A stretch of DNA of 64,000 nt from Thalassovita taeanensis (GTDB lineage Bacteria; Pseudomonadota; Alphaproteobacteria; Rhodobacterales; Rhodobacteraceae): NCBI RefSeq assembly GCF_900110775.1, contig NZ_FOEP01000016.1:34490-98489 (forward strand), read 5' to 3'. Position numbers and translations under genes: made by a program. Position 1 is the first letter of the stretch, and the number at the start of each line of letters is the position of its first letter. Of this stretch, positions 53,917 to 62,427 are shown one piece after another. A model generated the notes under the pieces. It made no database searches and had not been told where the DNA came from. It saw nothing but the letters and a program-made list of their open reading frames with translations.

Positions 53917-54629
53917 CTGACGAACACGACGCCTCGAACAGTGCCCTATACCTTTCGGAATACCTGCTCGAAATCAACGAAGGCGCCGGGTTCCTAGCCT
54001 CGCTGAACGACGAAGACCGCGCCCGCGTGCGGCGCAACGGCATGCGCACGACGATCGGCAAGGGCGACGGGCTGTTCTTTCAGGGCGATCCGAACACCGG
54101 GATCTGGATCGTCGAATCCGGTCGCATTCGCACCTTTTACGCCGGTCCGTCCGGCCGCGAGATCACGCTGGCCTACTGGAGCCCGGGACATTTCGTCGGC
54201 GGCCCCGAAGTGTTCGGGCGTGGGCGTCATGTCTGGTCCGCCGATTCACTGGAAGAGACAGAATTGTTGTTCTTGTCCGGCAGTTCGATCCGCACCCTGG
54301 TGCGCGAGGTGCCTGATGTCGCCATCTCGATCATCGAAGGTCTGATCGCCAAGGCGAAATGTTATTCCGCGCTTCTGCAAATGCTGGGCACCCGGTCCGT
54401 ATTCGAGCGGCTGCGCCAGCTTCTGGTCATCCTGGCCGACACCCACGGGCGGCACGAGAACGGCGATATCATCATCGACCGCTCCATCACCTATGAACAG
54501 GTCGCCTCGATGGTCGGGGCGACCCGTCAATGGGTCACGCAATCGCTCGACAAGCTCCAGACCGAGGGCGTTCTGAACGTTTCGCGCAAAGAGATCATCA
54601 TACATCACCTGGAGAGACTCGAAGAATGA
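53913..54629 (+). CDS. Crp/Fnr-family transcriptional regulator
   Basis: A 238-residue protein: cyclic-nucleotide-like sensor domain (about 25-145, FQGDPNTGIWIVESGRIRTF), dimer helix and C-terminal winged helix (YEQVASMVGATRQWVTQSLD at about 193-212). No N-terminal Cys cluster as in FNR, and only one visible Cys (near 150), so it is not a 4Fe-4S oxygen sensor. Its place within the operon suggests it controls this cluster. Confidence 0.9.
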   Translation: MTDEHDASNSALYLSEYLLEINEGAGFLASLNDEDRARVRRNGMRTTIGKGDGLFFQGDPNTGIWIVESGRIRTFYAGPSGREITLAYWSPGHFVGGPEVFGRGRHVWSADSLEETELLFLSGSSIRTLVREVPDVAISIIEGLIAKAKCYSALLQMLGTRSVFERLRQLLVILADTHGRHENGDIIIDRSITYEQVASMVGATRQWVTQSLDKLQTEGVLNVSRKEIIIHHLERLEE

Positions 54630-55636
54630 CGGCTACGGATCTTGCCACCCGGACGCGCGACACCAGGGACCGTATCCATGCGGTGGCTCCCGGTCTCGCG
54701 GTCGCCGCAACTGTCAGCTTGGCCGGGACCGGCATCGCGCTGCGCTATGGCGCGCCCGCGATGCTGTTCGCGCTGCTTCTGGGCATGGTGCTGTCCTTCC
54801 TATCGACCGATACACGGGTCCGGCCCGGACTGGAATTTGCGGCAGGCACCTTGCTGAAATCCGGCGTCGCCCTGCTGGGGATCGCCGTTTCGGTCGACAC
54901 GTTCCAGATGCTGGGCGTTGCAGCTGTGCTCAGCGTAGCGGCTCTGCTGGTGCTGTCGATGAGCTTTGGCATCTGGCTGGGCCGCCGCGCCGGATGGAGC
55001 ACCGAGGCAGCCGTCGTCGCCGCAGGAGCAGTGTCAATTTGTGGCGCCTCTGCCGCCCTCGCCCTGACGGCGTTGGTTCAGGACAGGGTGTCGCGCAGCC
55101 ATACGATGGCGGTGATCATGATCGCCACGGGTCTGTCGACCGTGGCCATGGTGTTCTACCCGGTCGTCCTGCATGCGCTGGGCCTGTCGCAATGGCAGAC
55201 CGGTTTCGTGATCGGCGCGAGCATTCATGACGTGGCACAGGTCATCGGCGCGGGCTTCTCTGTCTCGGACGAAGTAGGCGAAACCGCGACGCTCACCAAG
55301 ATGATGCGCGTCGCCCTTCTGCCAGTCGTGCTGCTCACGGTCTCGGTTACATTAGGACGTACGTCGCCGGGGACGCGGATCGGACTTCCATGGTTCGTGT
55401 TGGCCTTCGCGGCGCTGTTTGTGCTCGCGAGCGCCTTTCCAGTTCCCGAGGCTCTGCGCGCCGGGGTGTCGGATCTGTCCCGTGCTCTTTTCCTTGTCGC
55501 GATTGCAGGCATCGGCCTGCTCAGCAATGTGCAGGAGCTGCGGCAGGTGGGCGGGCGCACGTTTTGCGTGCTATTCACTTCAACCGCCCTGTTGTTCGGG
55601 ACGGCAATCCTGCTGGGATTGCTTTTTCAAAGTTAG
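54626..55636 (+). CDS. YeiH-like (UPF0324) putative sulfate/sulfite exporter
   Basis: A protein of 336 residues from ATG 54626 (ATGA overlap with the regulator gene). Nine to ten membrane segments. Family motifs: LEFAAGTLLKSGVALLGIAV, SICGASAALAL, GASIHDVAQVIGAGFSV. UPF0324 proteins are often found with sulfonate catabolism genes and are proposed to export sulfite or sulfate. This supports a sulfur substrate for the cluster (inference). Confidence 0.88.
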   Translation: MTATDLATRTRDTRDRIHAVAPGLAVAATVSLAGTGIALRYGAPAMLFALLLGMVLSFLSTDTRVRPGLEFAAGTLLKSGVALLGIAVSVDTFQMLGVAAVLSVAALLVLSMSFGIWLGRRAGWSTEAAVVAAGAVSICGASAALALTALVQDRVSRSHTMAVIMIATGLSTVAMVFYPVVLHALGLSQWQTGFVIGASIHDVAQVIGAGFSVSDEVGETATLTKMMRVALLPVVLLTVSVTLGRTSPGTRIGLPWFVLAFAALFVLASAFPVPEALRAGVSDLSRALFLVAIAGIGLLSNVQELRQVGGRTFCVLFTSTALLFGTAILLGLLFQS

Positions 55637-55687
55637 CCTGGCCCCAAATGTCTGCAACTCGAAAGCCCCATTATTTTAGGGATGAGC

Positions 55688-55709
55688 TCCCCCCGAAAGT
55701 CGGACACTA
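55688..55709. mobile_element. Possible IS-end remnant truncating the tniB remnant
   Basis: The minus strand reads TGTCCGACTTTCGGGGGG-AGCTC directly at the 3' end of the tniB-like frame. This sequence resembles terminal ends of IS elements that I have seen, but I cannot confirm the match. The tniB frame loses its normal end here. Confidence 0.3.
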
Positions 55710-56504
55710 ACCCAACATGGGCATCGGCGGCGTGACACCCGCTATGAAACTGAAAACAGCCGCGTGAATTCTACGGCTGGACCCCATTAAAAATGGGAGG
55801 ATTACTGCGGCTTCTTCGCTAAAGTATTCAACCAGAGAGATCAGCCCGGCCTCATCCATGCCATACTGCAGATTGGACGGCACGATCTTGGTAAAGCGCC
55901 GCGAAACCTGAGGATCGAATGCGGCCACCTCCGCCAGGCGCCGGGTCCCGCTCAGGATCGGAATGACAGCATTGTCGCCCTGCATGAGGGACTTGATCAT
56001 CCGCAGTGAACTTTCGGTCTCATTGGCCGAGCGCGCCATGATGAGATCATGCGCTTCATCCGACCACAGGACAATGATCCCTGCGGCCCGGAGCCGCTGT
56101 TTGACGGCTTCCCAGATTTCCCACACTTTGGCACTGGACGCGATATGCTCCACACCCAGGGCGGCGAGGATCGCCAAGCCAACGCTTTTCAAAGTCGCAG
56201 GGCTCGGCACCTGAATCTCAAGGTAGCGCGGCTCGCCAGTCTCAGGGTTCAGTGCCAAAAATTTGACTTCACGGAGGATCGTGCGGACGGCCGTGGCCTT
56301 GCTGCCGCCAGGTTCTTCGATGAGAATAACGCCGCGTGTTTCCTGCCCGGCTGTGTAGCGACAGGGCACTGACGTCAATTCCCCGTCGCTATCGACTTCA
56401 AACAAGCGATAGAGGTGTTTCTTGGGCTCGTGGTCGCGTTCGCTTGGAATATGGATCTTGCGCAGATTCTAAACCTGCGCAGCGGCATTGGTTGTGAACT
56501 CCAT
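55707..56504 (-). pseudogene. tniB-like transposition ATPase remnant with amber codon 12
   Basis: The frame opens at ATG 56504 (MEFTTNAAAQV), meets TAG at 56469-56471, then continues in the same frame for over 240 codons: NLRKIHIPSERDHEPKKHLY, an AAA region with a degenerate P-loop (EEPGGSKAT), Walker B IIVLWSDEAHDLI and SRRFTKIVPSNLQYGMD, a TniB-type segment. The C-terminus runs into unrelated DNA. It is a relic of a Tn552/Tn5053-type transposon. No tniA or tniQ is recognisable nearby. Confidence 0.72.
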
Positions 56505-56506
56505 GA

Positions 56507-56695
56507 TTATGCTCCCGGATACTGCGTTGATGTCTGTGCCTGAATGTGCATCTCGAAATTGTCGTCGGTCATTTTGAGGCCCTCCGAAGGGATTGGTTGC
56601 AGGAAGCCGGTGCCTTTGCCGTGGCAAGCAACCGGTTCGTTTTCTGACAGTGCTATCGTTGTTCTCGCGGCCAAAACGACCTTGACGTGCGTCAT
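56507..56695 (-). CDS. Small hypothetical ORF just upstream of the tniB remnant
   Basis: A 62-codon frame (starts THVKVVLAARTTIALSENEP) whose stop lies two bases before the tniB ATG, with CGGGAG serving as a ribosome site for tniB. It could be the broken C-terminus of the preceding transposition gene or a small protein. No domain recognised. Confidence 0.35.
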   Translation of the reverse strand: MTHVKVVLAARTTIALSENEPVACHGKGTGFLQPIPSEGLKMTDDNFEMHIQAQTSTQYPGA

Positions 56696-57273
56696 CTGTG
56701 TTTTGTGCTGTTCGAGTCTGTGGGGGCGCTGTAGAGCTTCCTGCGCGATTCAATATTAGTTTAATTAAGTCAAATGCTTGCAGGCCAAACGTCTCTTGTT
56801 GTCCGAGCAGACATATTTTTTTGAAGTTGCTGTATTTTCCGTCTCAGGCAGCAACCGAGCTGCTGTTTCCTGATTTCAATGAAGAGATTGGCCACTGTTC
56901 AGCCAGACGAAGAAGAAAATCGCAGATCGGCCAATTTTCATTTGGCAGCATGTAAACCGATGCGCAAAATGGGCAGCGGTTTTAGTTGGGTAACGACACA
57001 CCGGCTGCTCTGAAGGTCAGGAAGCAATGGTGGACTGTAGGGGCTCGCAGCTGCTGCAGGTGCAAACTCAGAATTTTGACCCGAAGGGGGGGCATTTCAC
57101 GCTGTGGGGCCGCGTGCCAAAGCAGGCGTCGGCCTCGACCCCACCACTTTCGCCAGGTCGACAGGCGACGCTGCGGGGGCTTTCAGACGCTCGTGCGTCT
57201 TGGAGGTATCCTGCCTCCCGCAAAGTGCAGATCGGGAGGCCCTGGCGCCCCGGTCTAGCTTTCACCGCGATGC
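56696..57273. other. Accessory intergenic region without convincing genes
   Basis: About 580 bases between the transposon relic and the SDR gene. Open frames here are short and have no coding character or ribosome sites. The left part is AT-rich (around 56750-56830), the right part GC-rich. No hairpin or repeat stands out. Confidence 0.4.
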
Positions 57274-58020
57274 TCAGCCGTTGATGGTCGCAAAGGCTGC
57301 GGAATAGCGGCTCTCGGACTCGGCTTTGCGCTGGAAGTTGACACGGTTCACCAGCACCTCGTCCGGCACCTCGTCGAGTGACAGGATACCCATCACCTCG
57401 TCGGTAAAGTCCTGCAGCGGCATCGCAGCGGCAACCTGTGACTGACCGGGTGTCAGGTCCGTCGCGACCAGCGGCGGCGCGATCTCATGCACGGCGACTG
57501 ACGTTTCGCGCAGTTGGTGACGCAGCGACTGCGTCCATGAGTGGATCGCGGCCTTGGTCGCGGAATAGACCGGGGTCATTGCCTTGGGCACGAAGGCGAG
57601 GCCCGAGGACATCGTGATCAGTGCTGCCTGGGGGCGGGATTGGAGGTGTGGCAGCAGCGCCGCCGCGAGGCGGATCGGCGCGACGAGATTGGTGGCGATG
57701 GTGCGCTCGGCGACATCGAGGCTGACTGGTTCAGCGGTATAGTCCTCGGCCTCCATGATGCCCGCGTTCAGGATGACGGTATCAAGGTTTGGGTGCTCGG
57801 CCAGTACGCTGGCAGAGAAGGCAGCGAGCGCGGCCTCGTCCGTGACATCAAGGGCATAGCCCGCCATTTCGGGGTTGTGGTCAAGTGTGGCCTGCAGGCT
57901 GTCCCGCTTGCGCCCGGTGATGATAATGCGGTTGCCCTTGGCCTGAAGAGCCTCGGCCAGAGCCTGACCGATCCCGGAGTTTCCGCCGGTGATGAGGATG
58001 GTGCGATTGATGAAGGTCAT
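57274..58020 (-). CDS. Short-chain dehydrogenase/reductase (DltE-like)
   Basis: A protein of 248 residues from ATG 58020. NAD(P)-binding TGGNSGIG (10-17), NAG motif (LNAGIM), catalytic Ser in MSSGLAF and Y-x3-K (YSATK, about 150-154). The C-terminus is of the DltE-like class. Substrate unknown. Divergent from an HxlR-type regulator, which probably controls it. Confidence 0.92.
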   Translation of the reverse strand: MTFINRTILITGGNSGIGQALAEALQAKGNRIIITGRKRDSLQATLDHNPEMAGYALDVTDEAALAAFSASVLAEHPNLDTVILNAGIMEAEDYTAEPVSLDVAERTIATNLVAPIRLAAALLPHLQSRPQAALITMSSGLAFVPKAMTPVYSATKAAIHSWTQSLRHQLRETSVAVHEIAPPLVATDLTPGQSQVAAAMPLQDFTDEVMGILSLDEVPDEVLVNRVNFQRKAESESRYSAAFATING

Positions 58021-58059
58021 GGGGTCGTCCTTTTCTTTGACTGGCCCAAACATGCGCTT

Positions 58060-58110
58060 TATGCTAACTATACGAAAGAAGGCACCCAAAAGATTTATAC
58101 TTACCAAAAT
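58060..58110. promoter_or_regulatory. Divergent promoter/HxlR operator region
   Basis: The 104-base gap between the SDR and hxlR-like genes is AT-rich. ACTATACGAAAGAAGG (58067-58082) and ACTTACCAAAATGAGAGTA (58099-58117) are similar in composition to HxlR-type operator arms. The symmetry is imperfect. Confidence 0.35.
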
Positions 58111-58124
58111 GAGAGTATGAAGCC

Positions 58125-58526
58125 ATGTCGGAGACATCGTTGAGGCAAGAGATGCAGGACCTGCCACCGACCGATCCGGCGGTGGACCGACTGGTGGAAG
58201 AGATCATCGGCCGGGTTGCAGACAAGTGGACCATGCTGTTGATCGAGATCCTGACAGAGAAAGAGTGTTGCCGTTTCGGCGAACTCGCCCGTGCCTGTAC
58301 CGGGATCAGCCAGAAGATGTTGACGCAGACCCTGCGTGCGATGGAGAGAGACGGCCTCGTTAATCGCACGGTCTACCCGGTCGTGCCTCCGAAGGTTGAA
58401 TATCGGCTGACCGACCTCGGCCTAGGCCTGAGCAAGGCGTTTTGCGGCGTGTGGCTGTGGGCAGAGGCCAATCTGGAAACGATTGAGCAGGCCCGAAGAG
58501 ACTATGCTGGGAAGCAGGAGATTTAA
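58125..58526 (+). CDS. HxlR-family transcriptional regulator
   Basis: A 133-residue winged-helix protein: VADKWTMLLIEILTEKECCR, FGELARACTGISQKMLTQTL and LRAMERDGLVNRTVYPVVPP are the HxlR/YybR signature. The Cys pair at about 48-49 could sense electrophiles or aldehydes, as in other members. Divergent from the SDR gene. Confidence 0.92.
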   Translation: MSETSLRQEMQDLPPTDPAVDRLVEEIIGRVADKWTMLLIEILTEKECCRFGELARACTGISQKMLTQTLRAMERDGLVNRTVYPVVPPKVEYRLTDLGLGLSKAFCGVWLWAEANLETIEQARRDYAGKQEI

Positions 58527-58893
58527 GAATTTTAGCTTTGAGTTCGGAGCCGCGCTGCGGCGGTGCAGCGTAGTGACTTTTCCGCTGGAACATCAGAACC
58601 ATCTGCGGGCGCTTGGGCAAGGAGACCGCAGGCAGCGCGAAGCGGACACAACTTGGGCGCCCTTCCAGTCAAAGGAACACATGTAGGCCCGGCGGATAGT
58701 TTGAATTTGCTGCAGGCGCGAGTTGAGATTTGAACAATGGCGAGAGCCGACATTCAAACAGCCACGGATCAATGGTTTTTGCTGCGATGCAGAAGTCAGC
58801 TTCGAGCTCCTTTGACCGATGCTGCGCGAAGCAATTATGTCCTCATGGACGAACGCGAAGCGCCTAAGTCCAGTCTTCGCTGCTTGTTACAAC
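58527..58893. other. Intergenic region without convincing genes
   Basis: About 370 bases between the convergent hxlR-like and MFS genes. Only short frames; no T-tract terminator seen. Confidence 0.4.
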
Positions 58894-60213
58894 TCAGAAA
58901 TGTGTGGTCCAGCGGGGATGGATCTCATCAATAACAAGCGGGTGACTGTGCCTGCGTTGCCCCTGCAGGTGGGGATGGTCGAGTGGCAGGTTGTCGTGCG
59001 TGTGCTCGACCTCCACTCGATCGCCAGAGGGCCAGAGCTTCAGCGCAGCGAGCATTCCAGCGGCTGCGAGGAACGCGAGGCCAATCAGCGCTGGAACTAT
59101 GCCGTAGACCGTCAGCAGCCAGCCCGACAGCGGATAGGTCACCAGCCAGCAGGCGTGGGAGAGGGCGAATTGCGCAGCGAACAGCGCGGGGCGGTCCCCG
59201 GCATGGGTGGACCGGCGCAGCAACCGGCCGGAAGGCGTGAGGACGGCAGAGTATCCAAGACCAACCAGTAACCACGCCCCCAGAAGGATGGGCCAGTCAA
59301 GGCCAGTTGCATGCGTCGTCAACCCCAGCCCGAACAGAGTTAAGACCATCAGCGCAGCACCGCCGAACATAACGGGCCGGTCTGGCAGCGCATCCAAAAC
59401 GCGCGGGAGGACCAATGCGGCTGTCATCGAACCTGCACCGAAGGCGAACATCGTCCAGGCCAGCGCGCTTTCCGACAGGCCGAGCGAGCCTCGCACCAGA
59501 ACGACAGTATTGACCAACACCATTGCTCCCGCCGCTGCAGCCGCGAGGTTCAGCGCCAGAAGCCCGCGCAGGCGGGGCGTGGCAAGGTAGATGCGGATGC
59601 CGCGTGTCGTCCGGTCATAGATGCCCCGCGGCTCGGAGGCTTTAGGGCTGGGCAGCAGCACCGAAACGACCAGAAGGGCCGAGGCAGTAAACCCAACCAC
59701 TGTGCCAAGGAAAAGCGAGTTGTAGGACATCACCGCGAGCAGAAGTGCTGCCAGGGTTGGGCTGACGATGTTCTCCAGATCATAAGCCAATCGCGACAGC
59801 GACAGTGCGCGGGTGTAACGCTCCTCCTCGGGGAGAACGTCCGGGATCGTCGCTTGAAAGGTCGGTGTGAAGGCGGCAGAGGCCGACTGTAGCAGGAAGA
59901 TCAGAACATAGACCTGCCAGACCTCGGTTACAAAAGGCAGGGCCAGTGCCACACCAGCACGCACCAGATCAAGTGACACCAGAAACGCGCGGCGTGGCAC
60001 CCGACCTGCGAAGGCCCCCGCAACGGGCGCGATGCCCACATAGGCCACCATCTTGATGGTGAAGACCGTGCCAAGCACCATCGCAGCCCCATCCCCTGCA
60101 AGATCGAAGGCAAGCAAGCCGAGTGCAACAGTCGCGAGGCCGGTTCCCAGAAGTGCCACGACCTGCGCCAGAAACAGATGGCGGTAGGTGCGGTCGGAAA
60201 GGATGTCGAACAT
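58894..60213 (-). CDS. MFS metal exporter with His-rich C-terminus (NreB-like)
   Basis: A protein of 439 residues from ATG 60213, with twelve predicted membrane segments. The cytoplasmic tail has about eight His (EHTHDN, DHPH, RRHSHP, EIHP, TTHF), like NreB-type nickel exporters, whose His-rich tail binds the metal. The gene lies eight bases after a CsoR/RcnR-family repressor gene on the same strand. The metal is probably nickel, given the HupE-like neighbour, but copper or cobalt cannot be excluded. Confidence 0.85.
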   Translation of the reverse strand: MFDILSDRTYRHLFLAQVVALLGTGLATVALGLLAFDLAGDGAAMVLGTVFTIKMVAYVGIAPVAGAFAGRVPRRAFLVSLDLVRAGVALALPFVTEVWQVYVLIFLLQSASAAFTPTFQATIPDVLPEEERYTRALSLSRLAYDLENIVSPTLAALLLAVMSYNSLFLGTVVGFTASALLVVSVLLPSPKASEPRGIYDRTTRGIRIYLATPRLRGLLALNLAAAAAGAMVLVNTVVLVRGSLGLSESALAWTMFAFGAGSMTAALVLPRVLDALPDRPVMFGGAALMVLTLFGLGLTTHATGLDWPILLGAWLLVGLGYSAVLTPSGRLLRRSTHAGDRPALFAAQFALSHACWLVTYPLSGWLLTVYGIVPALIGLAFLAAAGMLAALKLWPSGDRVEVEHTHDNLPLDHPHLQGQRRHSHPLVIDEIHPRWTTHF

Positions 60214-60221
60214 GGCGGACC

Positions 60222-60482
60222 TCAGAGATATCGGGCGATCGCCCGCATCTCTGCGCGATCTGTTTCGGAATCTTCGGCGTCCAGGCAATGGTCCATGTGG
60301 TCGTGGATCAATGCCCGTTTGGCATTCGTAATAGCCTTTTCCACGGCCTGCATCTGTTGGGCGATCTCAAGGCATGGCTTACCCGCCTCGATCATCTCGA
60401 TCACGGCGCGCAGGTGGCCGTCAGCACGTTTCAGCCGGGCGATAAGGGCGGGATGACTTGCATGGACATCGGGTTTTGACAT
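60222..60482 (-). CDS. CsoR/RcnR-family metal-responsive repressor
   Basis: An 86-residue all-helical DUF156 protein. The putative metal triad has family spacing: C37, H62 and C66 (offsets 25 and 29). This C-H-C set is shared by Cu(I)-sensing CsoR and Ni(II)-sensing InrS, while RcnR has C-H-H. Extra His (7, 10, 60, 65) could alter selectivity. A C/G-tract palindrome at 60493-60511 lies eleven bases upstream of its start. Divergent from the His-rich gene at 60567. Confidence 0.9.
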   Translation of the reverse strand: MSKPDVHASHPALIARLKRADGHLRAVIEMIEAGKPCLEIAQQMQAVEKAITNAKRALIHDHMDHCLDAEDSETDRAEMRAIARYL

Positions 60483-60492
60483 AAAAAGGACT

Positions 60493-60511
60493 TATCCCCC
60501 CGGGGGGGATA
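60493..60511. promoter_or_regulatory. Palindromic C/G-tract operator of the metal cluster
   Basis: TTATCCCCCCGGGGGGGATA: six C (60496-60501) then seven G (60502-60508) flanked by TAT/ATA. C/G-tract palindromes are the known operator type of CsoR/RcnR/InrS proteins. It sits between the repressor gene and the divergent His-rich gene, so it can control both directions. Confidence 0.75.
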
Positions 60512-60566
60512 GGGCAAGATGGTGTCGCAACGCAGGGCCCAAGAGAAGAACGAGCAGGCAGAGAGA

Positions 60567-60923
60567 ATGACAACCATACGGACAATCGGAAAGGTCGTGC
60601 TCGCAACGCTTCTCTGTGCGGCCGTGATTGTCTGGTCGGTGATGCCAACGACCTCCCATGCGCCTGCCATCCTCGATGTGCTTCAGGAACACGCGGAAAT
60701 GATTGCCGAGCACGGGCATTCGCATGGTCTGGAAGAAGACCTCGCCTGGGCGATGCACGGACACAGCCACGATAGCGTCGATCATGATCACAGTCAGGCC
60801 GTTGTGCCGCGCCCCGATCTGTCCCCGCAGTCACTCGAAATCTACAGATCTGCGTGGCGACTGGGTTCAGACACATCTGATCCGCTGCAAGTATACCTGA
60901 TCGAACGACCTCCGCGCGCTTGA
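60567..60923 (+). CDS. Small His-rich exported/anchored protein
   Basis: A protein of 118 residues from ATG 60567, with one N-terminal hydrophobic segment (VVLATLLCAAVIVWSVM) that anchors or exports it. The middle is His-rich: AEHGHSHG, MHGHSHDSVDHDHSQ. It probably binds metal ions in the periplasm. The stop is followed by an inverted repeat TTGATCG (60920-60926) / CGATCAA (60954-60960), then the HupE-like gene. Confidence 0.8.
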   Translation: MTTIRTIGKVVLATLLCAAVIVWSVMPTTSHAPAILDVLQEHAEMIAEHGHSHGLEEDLAWAMHGHSHDSVDHDHSQAVVPRPDLSPQSLEIYRSAWRLGSDTSDPLQVYLIERPPRA

Positions 60924-60984
60924 TCGACTGCACGCCCATTGGTGTGCATCACACGATCAACAACACACATACGGAGTTCAATCC

Positions 60985-61713
60985 ATGAATGCAGTCCATC
61001 GGAACTGGACCGATCCCGGCATACGCCGGGTCGTGATCCTGTCCTTAATCACGCTGTCGGCACTCTTTTTGAGTGCAGGCCATGCGCTTGCCCATAATGT
61101 TACCGAAGGCGACGCAGGTTACATTCAAGAAATCTGGGGAGTGAACATCATCCCCTTCATGTACCTCGGTGCCAAACACATGGTGACCGGATACGACCAC
61201 ATCTTGTTTCTGTTTGGCGTTGTCTTCTTCCTTTACCGGATGAAGGACGTGGGCATCTATGTCAGTATTTTCGCGGTCGGTCACTCGACGACGATGCTGG
61301 CAGGCGTCTGGTTCGGCTGGGGCATCAACGCGTATATCGTAGATGCCATAATCGGCCTGTCGGTCGTCTACAAGGCACTCGACAATTTGGGGGCCTATCA
61401 GCGCTGGTTTGGTGTTCAACCCAACACCAAGGTTGCAACGCTGATCTTCGGGTTTTTCCATGGCACGGGCCTTGCGACCAAGATCCTCGACTACGAAATC
61501 GCCTCGGACGGGCTCCTGACCAATCTTCTGGCGTTCAACGTCGGCGTCGAACTGGGCCAGCTGATGGCGCTTGCCGTCATCCTTATCGTCATGGGCTATT
61601 GGCGAAAATCCCCGAATTTTTTCAGCCAAGCCTACACTGCCAACGTCGTCATGATGTCCATGGGGTTCATCCTCATGGGCCTGCAAATCACCGGCTACTT
61701 CGTAGCCACCTGA
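60985..61713 (+). CDS. HupE/UreJ-family membrane protein
   Basis: A 242-residue protein with an N-terminal signal or first segment (LSALFLSAGHALAHN) and six further predicted membrane segments. The HupE signature is present: GAKHMVTGYDHILFLFGVVF, with two His and one Asp. HupE/UreJ proteins are nickel/cobalt permeases or metal-loading accessory proteins. It sits with a metal repressor and exporter but without hydrogenase or urease genes in the window. Confidence 0.88.
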   Translation: MNAVHRNWTDPGIRRVVILSLITLSALFLSAGHALAHNVTEGDAGYIQEIWGVNIIPFMYLGAKHMVTGYDHILFLFGVVFFLYRMKDVGIYVSIFAVGHSTTMLAGVWFGWGINAYIVDAIIGLSVVYKALDNLGAYQRWFGVQPNTKVATLIFGFFHGTGLATKILDYEIASDGLLTNLLAFNVGVELGQLMALAVILIVMGYWRKSPNFFSQAYTANVVMMSMGFILMGLQITGYFVAT

Positions 61714-61730
61714 GACTTTAGGAGAGCAAA

Positions 61731-62354
61731 ATGTTTAACGCAGAAAAACCGAGCCTTGATGAGTTGCCAAGCTCCGCGCAACTCATCCGTTCCACCGCCA
61801 TTGCCGCGGTCAGCGCGGTTGCGATCCTTGTGACCGTCGTGCTTCCCGCAGAATACAACATCGACCCGACCGGGATCGGTGGCGTGATCGGCCTGACCGA
61901 AATGGGCGAGATCAAGACCCAGCTCGCGGAAGAGGCCGAAGCCGACAGGCTGATGGAGCTTGAAGCGCAGGACGAGTCGAGCCTGATGAACGATATTTTT
62001 GGGTTTTTTGTCGGCGCCGCGCATGCGCAGGAAGCGGAAATCTGGCGCGACGAAACCACCTTCACGCTGGCACCCGGTGACAGTGCCGAGTGGAAGTTGG
62101 TCATGGAAGAAGGCCAAACGGTGGAATACCGAATGATGGTCGACGGTGGGCGCGTCAACTTCGACCTGCATGGTCACGGTGGCGGCAAATCCGTGACCTA
62201 TAAAAAGGGGCGCGGATCGACAGGCGACGAAGGTCAGATCGTTGCTGCCTTCGATGGCGAGCATGGCTGGTTCTGGCGCAATCGTGACAATCTCGTTGTT
62301 ACCGTAACCGTTCAAGTCCGCGGCGAATACGCCGAATTCAAGGACGCCAGCTGA
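61731..62354 (+). CDS. Anchored periplasmic protein of metal cluster
   Basis: A 207-residue protein: short cytoplasmic N-tail, one membrane segment (about 23-41, IAAVSAVAILVTVVLPAEY), then a linker with a second weakly hydrophobic stretch and a C-terminal beta-rich domain (FTLAPGDSAEWKLVMEEGQT, HGHGGGKSVTYKKGRG). It resembles proteins named transmembrane anchor protein that accompany HupE-like genes. Its His/Gly stretch may touch the metal. A terminator follows. Confidence 0.78.
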   Translation: MFNAEKPSLDELPSSAQLIRSTAIAAVSAVAILVTVVLPAEYNIDPTGIGGVIGLTEMGEIKTQLAEEAEADRLMELEAQDESSLMNDIFGFFVGAAHAQEAEIWRDETTFTLAPGDSAEWKLVMEEGQTVEYRMMVDGGRVNFDLHGHGGGKSVTYKKGRGSTGDEGQIVAAFDGEHGWFWRNRDNLVVTVTVQVRGEYAEFKDAS

Positions 62355-62360
62355 CAATTT

Positions 62361-62401
62361 GATAACGGAGCTCACTGAGGGTTCCGTTATCTTCCCTTTT
62401 T
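62361..62401 (+). terminator. Rho-independent terminator of the HupE-like operon
   Basis: GATAACGGA (62361-62369) pairs with TCCGTTATC (62383-62391), followed by TTCCCTTTTT. Confidence 0.82.
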
Positions 62402-62427
62402 CACTTCAACCAAGGAAGGACCCTCAA

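Noticed and set aside
57027..57284. Plus-strand frames of 60-90 codons in the accessory gap
   Set aside because: Overlapping frames with Arg/Ser/Pro-rich translations and no start signals, typical of non-coding GC-rich DNA.
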